Assembly (NCBI GenBank): GCA_945905745.1
Contig: CAMDQF010000013.1
Coordinates: 1-40,520, forward strand
Source of the DNA: Litorilinea aerophila
Lineage (GTDB): Bacteria; Chloroflexota; Anaerolineae; Caldilineales; Caldilineaceae
Direction of reading: 5' to 3'
DNA length: 40,520 nt
Position 1 is the stretch's first letter. Every line of letters begins with the position of its first letter. The position numbers and the translations under genes were made by a program. Below, piece by piece: positions 15,094 through 25,100 of the stretch. The notes beneath the pieces are model-generated. The model was given only the letters and a program-made list of their open reading frames with translations. It searched no databases and was not told the origin of the DNA.

Positions 15094-15198
15094 CTGATTC
15101 TCAGCGGTATAGCAGGGGTGACTGGGGTGGTGGTCTACATCTTCTCCCCTACCATCTGGGACTATCACCTGAGCGCGGCCATCAGAGAAGGCGCATAG
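15094..15198 (+). CDS. Possible small hydrophobic protein or gene remnant upstream of the J-domain gene
   Basis: An open frame ends at TAG 15196-15198, 1 nt before the J-domain ATG. It reads LILSGIAGVTGVVVYIFSPTIWDYHLSAAIREGA: one membrane-spanning segment plus an amphipathic tail, unlike random GC-rich translation. No ATG exists in the frame. CTG 15094 or GTG 15118/15127 would have to be used, and none has a Shine-Dalgarno sequence. It may be a truncated gene or a leader coupled to the J-domain protein. Confidence 0.25.
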   Translation: MILSGIAGVTGVVVYIFSPTIWDYHLSAAIREGA

Positions 15199-15199
15199 A

Positions 15200-15745
15200 A
15201 TGGGCCATCCAGAAAAGAATTTTTACGCCATTTTGGGGGTTTCGCCAGACGCAACCCCCAAAGAGATCACCAAAGCCTACCGCAAACTGGCGATGCAGTT
15301 TCACCCGGACGTAAATCCATCTGAGGAAGCCAAAGAGCTGATGCCCCTGCTCAATGAGGCTTACTCGGTGGTGGGGGACGCTGAGCAGCGCCGAAAGTAC
15401 GACGCGAGAAAATCTGAGACACGACTCGCGCCAATCCCAACCAAATCGCGGCTGGTCGTACAGCGGGTCGGCGCGTCGGTGGGAGTGACACGCAAGATGG
15501 ATGTACTTCTGGATGGAGAGGTGATCGGTAGCCTGCCGATGGGTGGGAGCATCCGTTTTTTGATCGAACCAGGCCAATACACCCTACAGTTCAAATTGGA
15601 TATGACCACCAGCAAAGTCCAGCGTTTCACCTGCCAGGCAGGGATGACGGTGGGCTTTGCCAGCGGCGCGGCCTCGCCAATGGAATATCTCTTCCGATCT
15701 GTGGCCGATCCGAATAATGCGCTTTTTGTTCACAAGATTATGTGA
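15200..15745 (+). CDS. J-domain (DnaJ-like) protein with C-terminal beta domain
   Basis: A protein of 181 aa. Residues 6-68 are a J domain: NFYAILGVSPDATPKEITKAYRKLAMQFHPDVNP, with the HPD at 35-37 that stimulates Hsp70, then the helix IV region EAYSVVGDAEQRRKYD. It has no Gly/Phe-rich segment and no zinc-finger CxxCxGxG repeats, so it is not a classical DnaJ. Residues about 85-175 (MDVLLDGEVIGSLPMGGSIRFLIEPGQYTLQFKLD) resemble the small beta-sandwich of PEGA/DUF2846-type domains, with a VlLDGevig.l..G.s..f.i.PG.yTL pattern. It probably recruits an Hsp70 to a specific client. GAGAAGG lies upstream of ATG 15200. Confidence 0.85.
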   Translation: MGHPEKNFYAILGVSPDATPKEITKAYRKLAMQFHPDVNPSEEAKELMPLLNEAYSVVGDAEQRRKYDARKSETRLAPIPTKSRLVVQRVGASVGVTRKMDVLLDGEVIGSLPMGGSIRFLIEPGQYTLQFKLDMTTSKVQRFTCQAGMTVGFASGAASPMEYLFRSVADPNNALFVHKIM

Positions 15746-15903
15746 CACCGCTTGTCCGGGAATCTGCACATTAGTGTTCATGCCCTAGGGGGCACAATCA
15801 GCAATGAAAAGCGGGACGCAGATTCACGCAGAAACAACTGATCTGCGCAGATTTTATCAGCGTCAATCATCTTTTTCAGCGCCATCAGCGTCCTATTTTC
15901 AGG
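15746..15903. repeat. Convergent intergenic region with ACGCAGATTCACGCAG-type repeat
   Basis: The region is 158 nt between the ends of the J-domain gene and the FG-GAP gene. Bases about 15813-15895 hold degenerate repeats of CGCAGATT, GATCTGCGCAGATT and CAGCG(T/C)CA(A/T), similar to dispersed CGCGGATTTACGCGGA-type sequences seen in many environmental genomes. No terminator hairpin with a T-tract is evident. Confidence 0.45.
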
Positions 15904-18900
15904 TTAGCGGACCACAGCAGGCAAGAAGAGCTGATAGCCGCCATCCAGTGCCGCCGGTAACACCGAGCGCACTGGTCCGTAGAAGAGCCGATCGCCGTCG
16001 ATCTCCACCTCCTCCAGCCAGTACCAGTAGATCCGATCCCGCGCCACCCCCCTGTCGACAAAACGATAGGTGGCCCCTCCATTCGACCCCGTCGCCGGGA
16101 GCAGCCCGTCTGCCGCACGACGACTATGCGCAAAAACACCATCCTCGCTCCGCCACAGGTGAAAACCCCAGGAGCCAATCTCCTCTCCCGTTACCCATTC
16201 CACCAGCACGCCTTCTCCAACCGTCGTCGCAATGAAACGTAACAACTCTACAGCGGTGGGCAATGCGGTGTGAACCACCACCGCTGGCCGGGCAACCGGT
16301 GTCTGATCGCTTGCCACTTCCGAGCGGCTAACCACAAGACCGCCCCCTTGTTCGGATCTTACTTGTACAGCAAATTGGGCGACGAACTGCCCATTCTGCG
16401 CCAATGCGGGCAACCGCCAGATCAGTTGGCTGGCTGTTCCCCGCGCGTCTTCCGCTGGAGGTTGTACGCTCCCCAAGATCAACTCCGTGTTGGTGGGCAC
16501 TTGGGTACGCAGCCAGACGCCGGAAAGATCAACGCCTCCCGCGTTGCTGATGGCAAGTGTATAGGTAATCCGGTCGCCCCCTGCCACTTCCCCGCCCTGG
16601 GGAGGAGTGGATGTAACACGCAGGTCCACGACGGCAATACCCAGCGCCAAACTCACTTCACCGGAGACATTCACCCCCTCATCACCAAATTCGTCCACCA
16701 CAGCCGCCGTCTGCACCTGGTTGATCGTCTGGATGCCTGCCCCTTCTACCACAAATTGAACGGTGAAGGTGACACTCTGCCCAGGCGCGATGTCGCCCAA
16801 ATCGCTGGTCACATCCTCCCAAAAAAGCAGACTTTCGCTGCCCCGGTCCTGAATCTGGGGCGCACGAATAGACGCGACGACAAAACGCAGATGCTCCGGC
16901 TCGAAGATGTCCCGCACGCCCACGCCTGCCAGTGTCGTGTCACCGGCATTTGTTAGGTGGATGGTATAGGTGACAGCCGATCCCAGGCCGATAGTGACCG
17001 CGCCACCCTGGACGCCTTTGCCGATCGCTACCCGCGGGTTGGTCAGCCGCAGGGGCAGGTGACTTTCATCCGAAGCCGCCACCTGTCCGTAGATGTCCTG
17101 TCCCCCCGTCACTTTAGCTACACTATCGACCATTCCTGCTGGCAAATCCGAGGATGACACCAGCACCCGCAAAGCCATCTGTACACCGACGCTATCGCCG
17201 GGCAGCAATAGACCCTGACCCAACAGCTCAGTCCATCCAACCTGCCCTCCCGTCAAAGTGGCAGGAGCAGGCGCGGCGGCCAACAGATGCAGCCGTTGCG
17301 GGTCATAGCCATAGGAGAGGGGAATGGATGTCAGTGGCGTCTCGCCGCTATTCTGCACAAGCAGCGTCAGCGTCAGCGTCTGGCCCACAGTTAGAATTCC
17401 ATCCGTGCCCGGCCCGCTCTCTGGCAGCCGAATCGAGACCGTCACACCGGGCAGTCCTGGATTGGTGGGGAGCGTCGCAGTAGCGGTTGGTGTCACGCCC
17501 GGCAAGGGCGTAGCCGTAGGCGTGGCTGTCTCCGGGCTGGGCAAAGTGGCGGTCGGTGTGGCCGTCGGCGTGTGGGTAGCCGCGCCCGGTGTGACCGGTG
17601 TATTGGTCGCGGTTGGCGTGGCTGTGGGCGTTGCAGTGGGCGTCACCGTCGGTGTGGAACTCGGTGTCAGCGTGGCTGTGGGCGGCGTCCCTGTCACTGT
17701 CGGTGTGGCGCTAGGCGTAGGTGTCACGCTCGGCGGTGTCCCCGTCACCGTCGGGCTAGCCGTCGGCGTGACCGTTGGCGCAGATGTCGGAGAAGTCGTC
17801 GGCGTGACAGTTGGCGTGGGTGTTGCGCTCGGCGGCGTCCCCGTCACCGTCGGGGACGCCGTTGGCGTGACCGTTGGCGTAGATTTCGGAGAAGTCGTCG
17901 GCGTGACCGTTGGCGTGGGTGTTGCGCTCGGCGGTGTCCCCGTCACCGTCGGGGTAGCCGTCGGCGTCTGGGTAACTGTCGGTGTTACCGATGGCGTAGA
18001 TGTAGCTGTCGCGGTTGGAACCTCTGCCACCGACACCGCCCGCGTACCCGCGCCGTCGTGTTGACCGTCCTCATCCACCAATGCCACACCGACAGTGTAG
18101 TCACCGGGCGCAGAATAGTTGTGGGTTATATCCCCGGCACTGGTCAGCGTCTCGGTAACACCGTCCCCCCAATCCACAATCCAACCGGTGACACTATCCT
18201 GACCCGGATCGGTGATAGCTCCCAGCGTGAGGGTGTAAGGTTGACCGACCAGCGCGCTGCTGCTGCCGGAAAGGGCGATGGTGGGAGATAGATTCTGCAC
18301 GGTGATCGTTAGTGGACCAGCGCTGACTGGGCTGGTTTCCGTGGAGGAGAGGACAACGCTGACATTGGCCGTGCCCGGCCCGTCCCCTGCGGCCAGGAGG
18401 ATCGTGCGGGTGACAGTCTCCCCGGCGGCCACAACGGGCAGCGTCTCGTCCAGGCCGAAGCCAGGGGCGTGCAGACGCACACCCGTCGCCTCGCTCTGTC
18501 CGCTACTTGTAAAGACAATCGTCACCAGCACAGTCGTCCCCTCGTTGGGACTGGTTGTGCTGGCGGCTACTGTGGCGGTCAGGCTCGGCGCAGTGCGAAT
18601 CTGCACGCCGGTAGATGCAGAGCCGACGCCGCTGGTGTGGGTGAAGTGGGCCTGGTTGTGTAGACTTTCGCCATAACCGCCCGTGTGTTGCAGAGTATAT
18701 CCAATCGTCACCGCTTCGTTGGCTGCCAGGTCTCCACGCCAAGAAACCAGACTCCCCGTCTGGGCTGCGCCCGCGGGCTGCTCCGTCCAGCCTGCAAAAG
18801 TTGTAGCGTTAGGCAGAGCATCGGTCAATTCCATCCCCCTGGCTGTTCCCCCGCCGCTGTTGCTCAGGACGATTTGATAGCTGAAAGCGCTGCCCTTTGC

Positions 18901-21900
18901 CACAGGCTGGGCCGCTGTTGTCGTCTTTGAAATGACCAGTGCGGGTGGCAAACCTGTGCGGATGACACTTTCCAGCCCTCGCCCCTGCAACTGTCGCCAG
19001 GGGCTGTGGGGGGGATGGGATGAGGAGATGATACCTGTGGCGGTGACAGTCAGCCCCGCATAGAGAATACGGGATCGCCAGCGGTAGAGGGTGTCATCTG
19101 CCAGGCCAGTGACAGTCAAAGGCAGAGAGACGCCGCTGGCGCTCCACGGGCTGCTGCTCTGGACGACACAGACTCCACCGCCAAAGGCTACACCCGGCGG
19201 GCACGCCTCTGTCTGCAATCTCACCGCCTGACGGCCCTGACTGCTCCTCCCCTGCAGTTGGGCGACGAAATGATCCGCCGCGCCGCTCAGCGCCCAGGGC
19301 TGGGTCAGATCGCCCGTTGCCCCAAATTGCTGTGCCAGAATGGGACGCCCGTCGCCGCCATTGCCCAGGTAGAGATAGGCCCGGCCCGCGTTGGCCCCGC
19401 CCGTGTCGTGGCGGGCCGCACCGATGAGCAGATCGGCGAAGCCGTCGCCGTTCACATCCCCGGCGGAGGAGAGGGATACGCCGAACTGATCCTCCGCGGC
19501 CTGGCCGGTGGCGGTGAAAACAGGTGATGCGCTCGGCCCCGCCGCGCTCCCCGCGTAGAGATAGACCCGGCCCGCGCTGTCGCCCCCGGCATCGTTCAGA
19601 TGTGCGGCGATGAGCAGGTCCGGGTAGCCGTCGCCGTCCACATCCCCCGCACCGGAAACGGCGTAACCGAAGGCATCGCCCGCGGCTGCGCCGCTCCCCA
19701 GCGCAACACCCGCTGGCTGTAGCCCCACAGCGCTACCGAAATAGAGATAGGCTCGGCCCGCGCCCTCTCCCGCGCTGTCGTTGCCAAACGCACCCACCAG
19801 CAGATCGTTGAAACCGTCGCCGTTCACATCCCCCGGCCCGGCCAGGCCAAAACCGAAGAGATCACCCGCGGCTGCGCCGGTCAGCGTCAACGCTGGCGTG
19901 GCCGTCAGCCCGGAAAGAGTGCCGTGAAAAATATAGACCCGCCCCGCGTCCGCGCCGCCGGCGTCGTTTGTGTAAGAGCCAATCGCTGCGTCGGCCAGCC
20001 CGTCGCCGTTCACATCCCCGAGCCCGGCCAAGGCGTAGCCGAAGAAATCTTCCGCTGTCTCGCCCGTAGCCGTAAAGACCGGCGTAGGCAGCAGACCGAT
20101 TGTCCCGCCCAGATAAAGATAAGCCCGGCCCGCGTCTGCGCCCGCTGCGTCGTTCTTAAAGGCGCTGATGAGCGCATCGGAAAAACCATCCCCGTTCATA
20201 TCCCCCAGCCCGGCCAGAGCGTATCCGAAGTGGTCGTCGTCGGTTTCCCCGGTCAGCGTCAAAGTGGGGGTCGCCGACAGACCGGTTGCGCTGCCCAAGA
20301 AGAGGTGAGTGTAGCCGGGGTCGGTCAGGCTGGCCCGGCGGAAGTCGCCAATCGTCGTGTCCGGGTCGTTCTGGGGCGCGCCCACCAGCAGATCGGCATA
20401 ACCGTCGCCGTTCACATCGCCCACGCCCGCCACAGCCCGCCCGTAAAAATCGCTCGGCTTGCCAATGCCGATAGAGTTGGCCGCGCCGACGACACCTGTC
20501 CCGGCTCCCGGCCAGAGCCAGACCCGCCCGCTGTTCGTCCCGCCCGCACTGCTGGCGAAAGCCCCCACCAGCAGATCGCTGTAGCTGTCGCCGTTTACGT
20601 CCCCGGCCAGGGCTACGGCCCGGCCCAGGCGTGCGCCGTCCCCTGCGCCATCAACAACCGCCGTGTAGCTGCTGTTTGGACCCCGCCCGCTGCCTGTATA
20701 GAAACGGACCAGCCCGGCGGCTGTGTTGGCCGCTGGCCCGCCCGCAGCAAAATCGGCGAAACCGTCGCCGTTGGCGTCGCCGCCGCCGGCCAGAGCCGCA
20801 CCGAAATTGTGACCCGCGGCGAGACCAGGAAAAAGAGCGTCGGCTATATTAGAAAGTCCGCCCGTACCGCCGTAGTAGAGAGCTACACGACCGCTGGCGC
20901 TGTTCAGCCCCGGCGCGCCCACCAGCAGATCGGCATAGCCGTCCCCGTCCACATCCCCCGCGCCGGAGAGAGCCGCGGCGAAGCGTGCGCTGGCGGCGCT
21001 GCCCGTGCGGATGGCGTCGGCGGTTGTATCCGGACCGCCCGCGCCCCCGTGAAAAAGATAGAGCCGCCCGGTGGAGGCGCTGTAGGCGGGCGCAGCCACG
21101 GCCAGATCGGTGAAGCCGTCGCCGTTGACATCCCCCGACCCGGCCAGAGTACCGCCGAAGTTGTGGCCGAAGTTTTCGCCGTTATACGTCTGGTCGGCGG
21201 TGGCGTCGGGCGTTGTACCGCCCAGATAGAGGGATACCTGCCCGCTGTCGCCGTTGACGCCCGGTGCGCCCACGGCAAAATCGGCGTAGCCGTCGCCGTT
21301 GACATCCCCCAACCCGGCCAACGCCGCGCCGAATTCGTCACCCGCCGCGCTGCCGGTCAATGTCAAAACGGCGGTTGAATTTATCGAAATCCCGCCCAGA
21401 AAGAGGAGCGTTTGGCCCGCGCCTGCGTTCGCGTCGGGAAGGCCGATGAGAAAGTCGGCGTAGCCGCCGCCGTTCACATCGCCCGCCTGGGCCACTACTT
21501 TGCCCAACCCGTCGCCCGCGATGCCAGTGAGGATTAGGTCGGCACTGCCGTCGAGGATAGCCCCGCCGAGAAAGAGATAGACCTGCCCGGCGCCCTGACT
21601 GGCAAAAGGCGCGCCGATCAGAAAGTCGGCGTAGCCATCGCCATTCACATCCCCGCCACCCGCTAACGCCGTGCCAAAGGCGTCACCGCCCAGAGTGCCG
21701 GTCAGCGTCAGAACGGGAGTAGCCGCCAGACCGTTCGCATCACCTAAAAAGAGATAGACCTGGCCGGCTGCGCTGGCCGCGCCGGGCGCAGCGACGAGCA
21801 GATCGGCGTAGCCATCGCCGTTGACGTCCCCGGCCCAGACCGTTGCGCTGCCCAGGCCGTCGCCCGTCTGCCCGGCGGCGCTCCACGGAGAAGTGATGGA

Positions 21901-22020
21901 GAAGGCCGCGGCGGGACGGGTCACAGAACAGAGGAGGGCGATGAGCAGGCAGAGGGCGAACGCGCCGGCGAAGGCTGGGCGCAGGATGCGGGGATGGGTA
22001 GGGGAAGGGAACTGGATCAT
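15904..22020 (-). CDS. Giant secreted FG-GAP/DUF11/PKD surface protein with FLPAVVR C-terminus
   Basis: I use ATG 22020, giving 2038 aa; the track's longer start translates a palindromic repeat. Residues 8-40 ([30 protein letters not shown]) form a Sec signal peptide. From about 60 to 890 there are 14 FG-GAP repeats of the [16 protein letters not shown] type, each with a DxNxDG calcium-binding loop; 14 equals two 7-bladed propellers. Around 1030-1110 is a DUF11-like domain ([31 protein letters not shown]). A PKD-type domain lies at about 1245-1320 ([29 protein letters not shown]). A Thr/Pro stalk of about 200 residues follows (1323-1523), then three more DUF11/CARDB-like domains. The last 115 residues ([24 protein letters not shown]...[10 protein letters not shown]) are a likely sorting module. 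The role is probably adhesion or matrix building. Confidence 0.9.
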   Translation of the reverse strand: MIQFPSPTHPRILRPAFAGAFALCLLIALLCSVTRPAAAFSITSPWSAAGQTGDGLGSATVWAGDVNGDGYADLLVAAPGAASAAGQVYLFLGDANGLAATPVLTLTGTLGGDAFGTALAGGGDVNGDGYADFLIGAPFASQGAGQVYLFLGGAILDGSADLILTGIAGDGLGKVVAQAGDVNGGGYADFLIGLPDANAGAGQTLLFLGGISINSTAVLTLTGSAAGDEFGAALAGLGDVNGDGYADFAVGAPGVNGDSGQVSLYLGGTTPDATADQTYNGENFGHNFGGTLAGSGDVNGDGFTDLAVAAPAYSASTGRLYLFHGGAGGPDTTADAIRTGSAASARFAAALSGAGDVDGDGYADLLVGAPGLNSASGRVALYYGGTGGLSNIADALFPGLAAGHNFGAALAGGGDANGDGFADFAAGGPAANTAAGLVRFYTGSGRGPNSSYTAVVDGAGDGARLGRAVALAGDVNGDSYSDLLVGAFASSAGGTNSGRVWLWPGAGTGVVGAANSIGIGKPSDFYGRAVAGVGDVNGDGYADLLVGAPQNDPDTTIGDFRRASLTDPGYTHLFLGSATGLSATPTLTLTGETDDDHFGYALAGLGDMNGDGFSDALISAFKNDAAGADAGRAYLYLGGTIGLLPTPVFTATGETAEDFFGYALAGLGDVNGDGLADAAIGSYTNDAGGADAGRVYIFHGTLSGLTATPALTLTGAAAGDLFGFGLAGPGDVNGDGFNDLLVGAFGNDSAGEGAGRAYLYFGSAVGLQPAGVALGSGAAAGDAFGYAVSGAGDVDGDGYPDLLIAAHLNDAGGDSAGRVYLYAGSAAGPSASPVFTATGQAAEDQFGVSLSSAGDVNGDGFADLLIGAARHDTGGANAGRAYLYLGNGGDGRPILAQQFGATGDLTQPWALSGAADHFVAQLQGRSSQGRQAVRLQTEACPPGVAFGGGVCVVQSSSPWSASGVSLPLTVTGLADDTLYRWRSRILYAGLTVTATGIISSSHPPHSPWRQLQGRGLESVIRTGLPPALVISKTTTAAQPVAKGSAFSYQIVLSNSGGGTARGMELTDALPNATTFAGWTEQPAGAAQTGSLVSWRGDLAANEAVTIGYTLQHTGGYGESLHNQAHFTHTSGVGSASTGVQIRTAPSLTATVAASTTSPNEGTTVLVTIVFTSSGQSEATGVRLHAPGFGLDETLPVVAAGETVTRTILLAAGDGPGTANVSVVLSSTETSPVSAGPLTITVQNLSPTIALSGSSSALVGQPYTLTLGAITDPGQDSVTGWIVDWGDGVTETLTSAGDITHNYSAPGDYTVGVALVDEDGQHDGAGTRAVSVAEVPTATATSTPSVTPTVTQTPTATPTVTGTPPSATPTPTVTPTTSPKSTPTVTPTASPTVTGTPPSATPTPTVTPTTSPTSAPTVTPTASPTVTGTPPSVTPTPSATPTVTGTPPTATLTPSSTPTVTPTATPTATPTATNTPVTPGAATHTPTATPTATLPSPETATPTATPLPGVTPTATATLPTNPGLPGVTVSIRLPESGPGTDGILTVGQTLTLTLLVQNSGETPLTSIPLSYGYDPQRLHLLAAAPAPATLTGGQVGWTELLGQGLLLPGDSVGVQMALRVLVSSSDLPAGMVDSVAKVTGGQDIYGQVAASDESHLPLRLTNPRVAIGKGVQGGAVTIGLGSAVTYTIHLTNAGDTTLAGVGVRDIFEPEHLRFVVASIRAPQIQDRGSESLLFWEDVTSDLGDIAPGQSVTFTVQFVVEGAGIQTINQVQTAAVVDEFGDEGVNVSGEVSLALGIAVVDLRVTSTPPQGGEVAGGDRITYTLAISNAGGVDLSGVWLRTQVPTNTELILGSVQPPAEDARGTASQLIWRLPALAQNGQFVAQFAVQVRSEQGGGLVVSRSEVASDQTPVARPAVVVHTALPTAVELLRFIATTVGEGVLVEWVTGEEIGSWGFHLWRSEDGVFAHSRRAADGLLPATGSNGGATYRFVDRGVARDRIYWYWLEEVEIDGDRLFYGPVRSVLPAALDGGYQLFLPAVVR
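17723..17969 (-). repeat. 99-bp tandem repeats encoding the Thr/Pro stalk
   Basis: Copies start at 17723, 17822 and 17921 (the last partial), spaced exactly 99 nt. Each encodes a unit such as [33 protein letters not shown]. The surrounding stalk (about 17470-18030) is built from degenerate GTCGGCGTG-type shorter units. The array is likely length-variable and a candidate glycosylation region. Confidence 0.85.
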
Positions 22021-22045
22021 TTGCTTTGGCTCGAAACAAAAAAAC

Positions 22046-22192
22046 GTAGGTTGGGTTGTTTCGGCTGGGGAAATCATCACCCACACGCAAAGATTGTGCC
22101 GAAACAACCCAACACCCAACGCGCATTGTTGGGTTCTCCCGGCGGCCGTTGGTTCGCAGACCACGATTCCTTGCCGGGAGAACCCAACCTAC
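22046..22192. repeat. Nested palindromic element (GTAGGTTGGGTT family)
   Basis: The outer ends GTAGGTTGGGTT (22046) and AACCCAACCTAC (to 22192) are inverted. Inside are two hairpins: GTTGGGTTGTTTCGGC / GCCGAAACAACCCAAC and GTTGGGTTCTCCCGG / CCGGGAGAACCCAAC. The 147-bp element fills the gap between the two giant genes, and its right end provides the TAG stop of the 4219-aa gene. It is similar in form to the GTAGGTTGGGTT...AACCCAAC repeats known from cyanobacterial genomes. Confidence 0.85.
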
Positions 22193-25100
22193 CTTTCCAT
22201 TACCGGCAAGAAAATCCTCTCCACCGGCGGCGCGGTCTCTTCGCTCTGGCTGACGGCTCGGCCCCCGCCGCCGATGAGAGGCAAGAAGAGGGCTGGCTGT
22301 TCGCCACCGATGCCGCCGACGTCGTTGATGACGTCCGCGGCCACAGGGCCGCTGGCAACGGTCAACTGCACATTGGCCGCGTTGTAACCGACGCTGAAGG
22401 ATCGGCTGTCGTCGATGGCCCGGCCCGTCACCACCGGGAAAGTATTCTGCCGGCTGGAGGTAGTCAGAAAAGTAAAGCTGTTGCCGATCGTCGGCGTATA
22501 GGTAGCGCTGCGTTCGATGGCGAGGGTGCCGTCCAGGTCCGCGCTGCCGCTCACGGCGAGACGGCTGTAACTCGTGCCGGGGGTCGTCGTGCCTGCAATT
22601 TCAACCGCCAGCGTGCCGGTGATCGTCTGGGTGTAGCGTCCGGTGATGTCCAGATTGCCGTTGCGGGCGGGCCGCACGATGCCCGCGTTGATCAGGTCGC
22701 CAACAACGTTCAACTCAGCGCCGGCCTGGGCGATTGTGCCGTAGTTGGTGGTAAGACGGGCCTGCACCTGAGTGGGATAGGCCGAGGTGGACCCCAGGCT
22801 ACCGTAATTGATCAGGTGGACATCTGTCGTGTTGTTGATGCCAGCGGCCGTGCTGTAGCCGACAAAACCAGCCGCGCCGACGACGCTGATCCCGCCACCA
22901 ATCGTCAGGCTTGTGGCTGCCTGCGCCACACGCAAGCCATTGTTCTGGCTGCTGGTACAGGCGCTGCTGCGGTTGGGCAGCACTATCGTCGCCGTCCCGC
23001 CCAATGTCTGACTCCCCACAAAGTCCAGCCGTCCATTCTCACAATCCCCTGTCCCGCTGATCCCCAAGCGCACTGTCCCACTCAGCGCCAGCCCGTTTTG
23101 CACTGTCACTACCGCATTGCCCTGACTGTTGCGCCCCACGTTCAGATTGACGCCCTCGAAACTCACCCCGTCCAGACGGCTGTTGCCGTTGATGTATGTA
23201 ATTGTGCTGCCGTTCAGACTGCGCACCACCCCGCCCACCAGACTGCTGTTGTTGAAACGCAGCAGTCCGCTGCCTGTCAACGTCAGCACATTCGTGTTCG
23301 TAATCGTCACGCCGATTACGTCCAGATAGCCGCCTGTCGCTTCCAGTGTGGCGTTGTCATTCTCCCAATGCTGCCCCTGCAAGGCGATCCCACCCGTCCC
23401 GTTGGCGCTTACTTTGCCGCGCAGCACAACGCCGATATCCGTTGTCCCACCCACACCGCTGCTGTAGCCCACAAAGCCATAGTAGCCGTTGACGGTTATG
23501 CCGCGTTCGATGGTTAGGCTTGTGCCCGCCTCCACCACCCGCAAGCCGTTGTCCTGTGAGTCATAACAGGCGCTGCTGCGGTTGGGCAGCACTATCGTCG
23601 CCGTCCCGCCCAATGTCTGACTCCCCACAAAGTCCAGCCGTCCATTCTCACAATCCCCTGTCCCGCTGATCCCCAAGCGCACTGTCCCGTTGACAATCAA
23701 TCCATTGCGCACAGTAACAACGGCATTCTCATTCGTTGTCGTTCCTACATTGAGGGTCGCATCCACCCGCGCGCCGTCCAGCGTGCCGCCGCCGCTGCGC
23801 ACGGAAAGCCCCTGGCCGCCTGTGCCGGCGAGAATTTGCCCGCCCCGAATCGTCCCGCCGTTCAACTCGAAGGTCGTATTGACCTGCACCGGGCCGCCCG
23901 CGTCCAGCAAGCCGCCGCTGTTGACGCGCACGATACTGCCGCTGGTCAGACTGTAGAGTTGTAGTGTGCCCGTGAGAATCAGCGTGCCTTTGCCGCTGGG
24001 GATGACCACATCATCCAGCGGGCCGGGAAGCAGACCGCCGCTCCAGTTGGCCGGGGCAAGGAGATTGCCGTTGGCCGCGCCGATGAAGTTGACCTGCTCG
24101 CGCACGACAATATCGCCCACCGCCGTTGTGCCGGCGCGCACGGCGGGGACCGGCGTGGAACTGCCCTTCAGGTAAACGGTGCCGGAGGGGACGCGGGTAT
24201 CCACACGCAGGCTGCCGATAATTGTGCTGACACCCGCAATGCTAAATGTGCCGTCCCCACCGCTGACACCCGTATAGCCGCCGGTCACAGTAACCGTTGC
24301 ACCGGCTTTCACCCCACCGCTGCCGTCCACCACCCGGCCTGTGACCGTCGTGCCGGGGTCCGCGCCCAGGCTGGCACTGATGTCGAGCGCGACGCCGCTG
24401 TTGCCTTCGGTGTCGGTGACAAGCGCACCGACGGTCAGGCTGCTGCCGCTGGCCGGGACGCTATAGATGAGCGCGTAGGGCGCAGTCGTGTCTGTGCCTA
24501 CTGATGCGCCGTCCACCAGAAAAGTGACCGCGGCCACCCCCGTATCGTCCCCGGCGTTGGCGGTCAGCGTCGTCGTCTCGCCGTGTACCAGCGGATAGCC
24601 AGCCGTGGGGAAGGTGATATTCACCAGCGGGTCGCTGGAGAGGATCACATCCAGACGCAACGAAAGGACAAAAGCCCCGAAGCTGCCAGTCACTCGCCCG
24701 CGGAAACCGCTGGCCGGGTCCACAGCATCCACAGTCACGCCGCCGGGCAGGACGAAGGGCACAGTGTAGACACCCGTCGCATTGCTGGTGGCAGTAAACG
24801 TTCCATTGCTGGCGAGAATATCCAGCGCCGCGTTGGCAATCAGGCCGCCGCCGCTGAAACGCACCACACCAGTCAATGGGCCGCCCGGTTCTACGACGGT
24901 GGCGGTGAAGGGAGCGCTGAGTCCCACATTCCCGCTGGTGTCGGTCACGCGCGCCGTGACGGTCAGGAGGCTGCCCGCGGCCAGGTTGGCTGGGACGGTC
25001 AGGGCAAAGCTCCTACTGGTGGTAGGAGCCGGTGGGGTGATTAAGACGGTCGCTGACGCTCCCGTTTCTGCGTTTTCAAAGCCCACCGATGCCACTTTCA

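Noticed and set aside
14749-15168. Minus ORF of 139 aa between the flavoenzyme and J-domain genes
   Set aside because: Low-complexity sequence without family pattern; it overlaps the real flavoenzyme start and opposes a good promoter candidate.
17470-18030. CRISPR-like array from regular 99-nt spacing
   Set aside because: The whole unit is coding in frame (Thr/Pro repeats) with no unique spacers.
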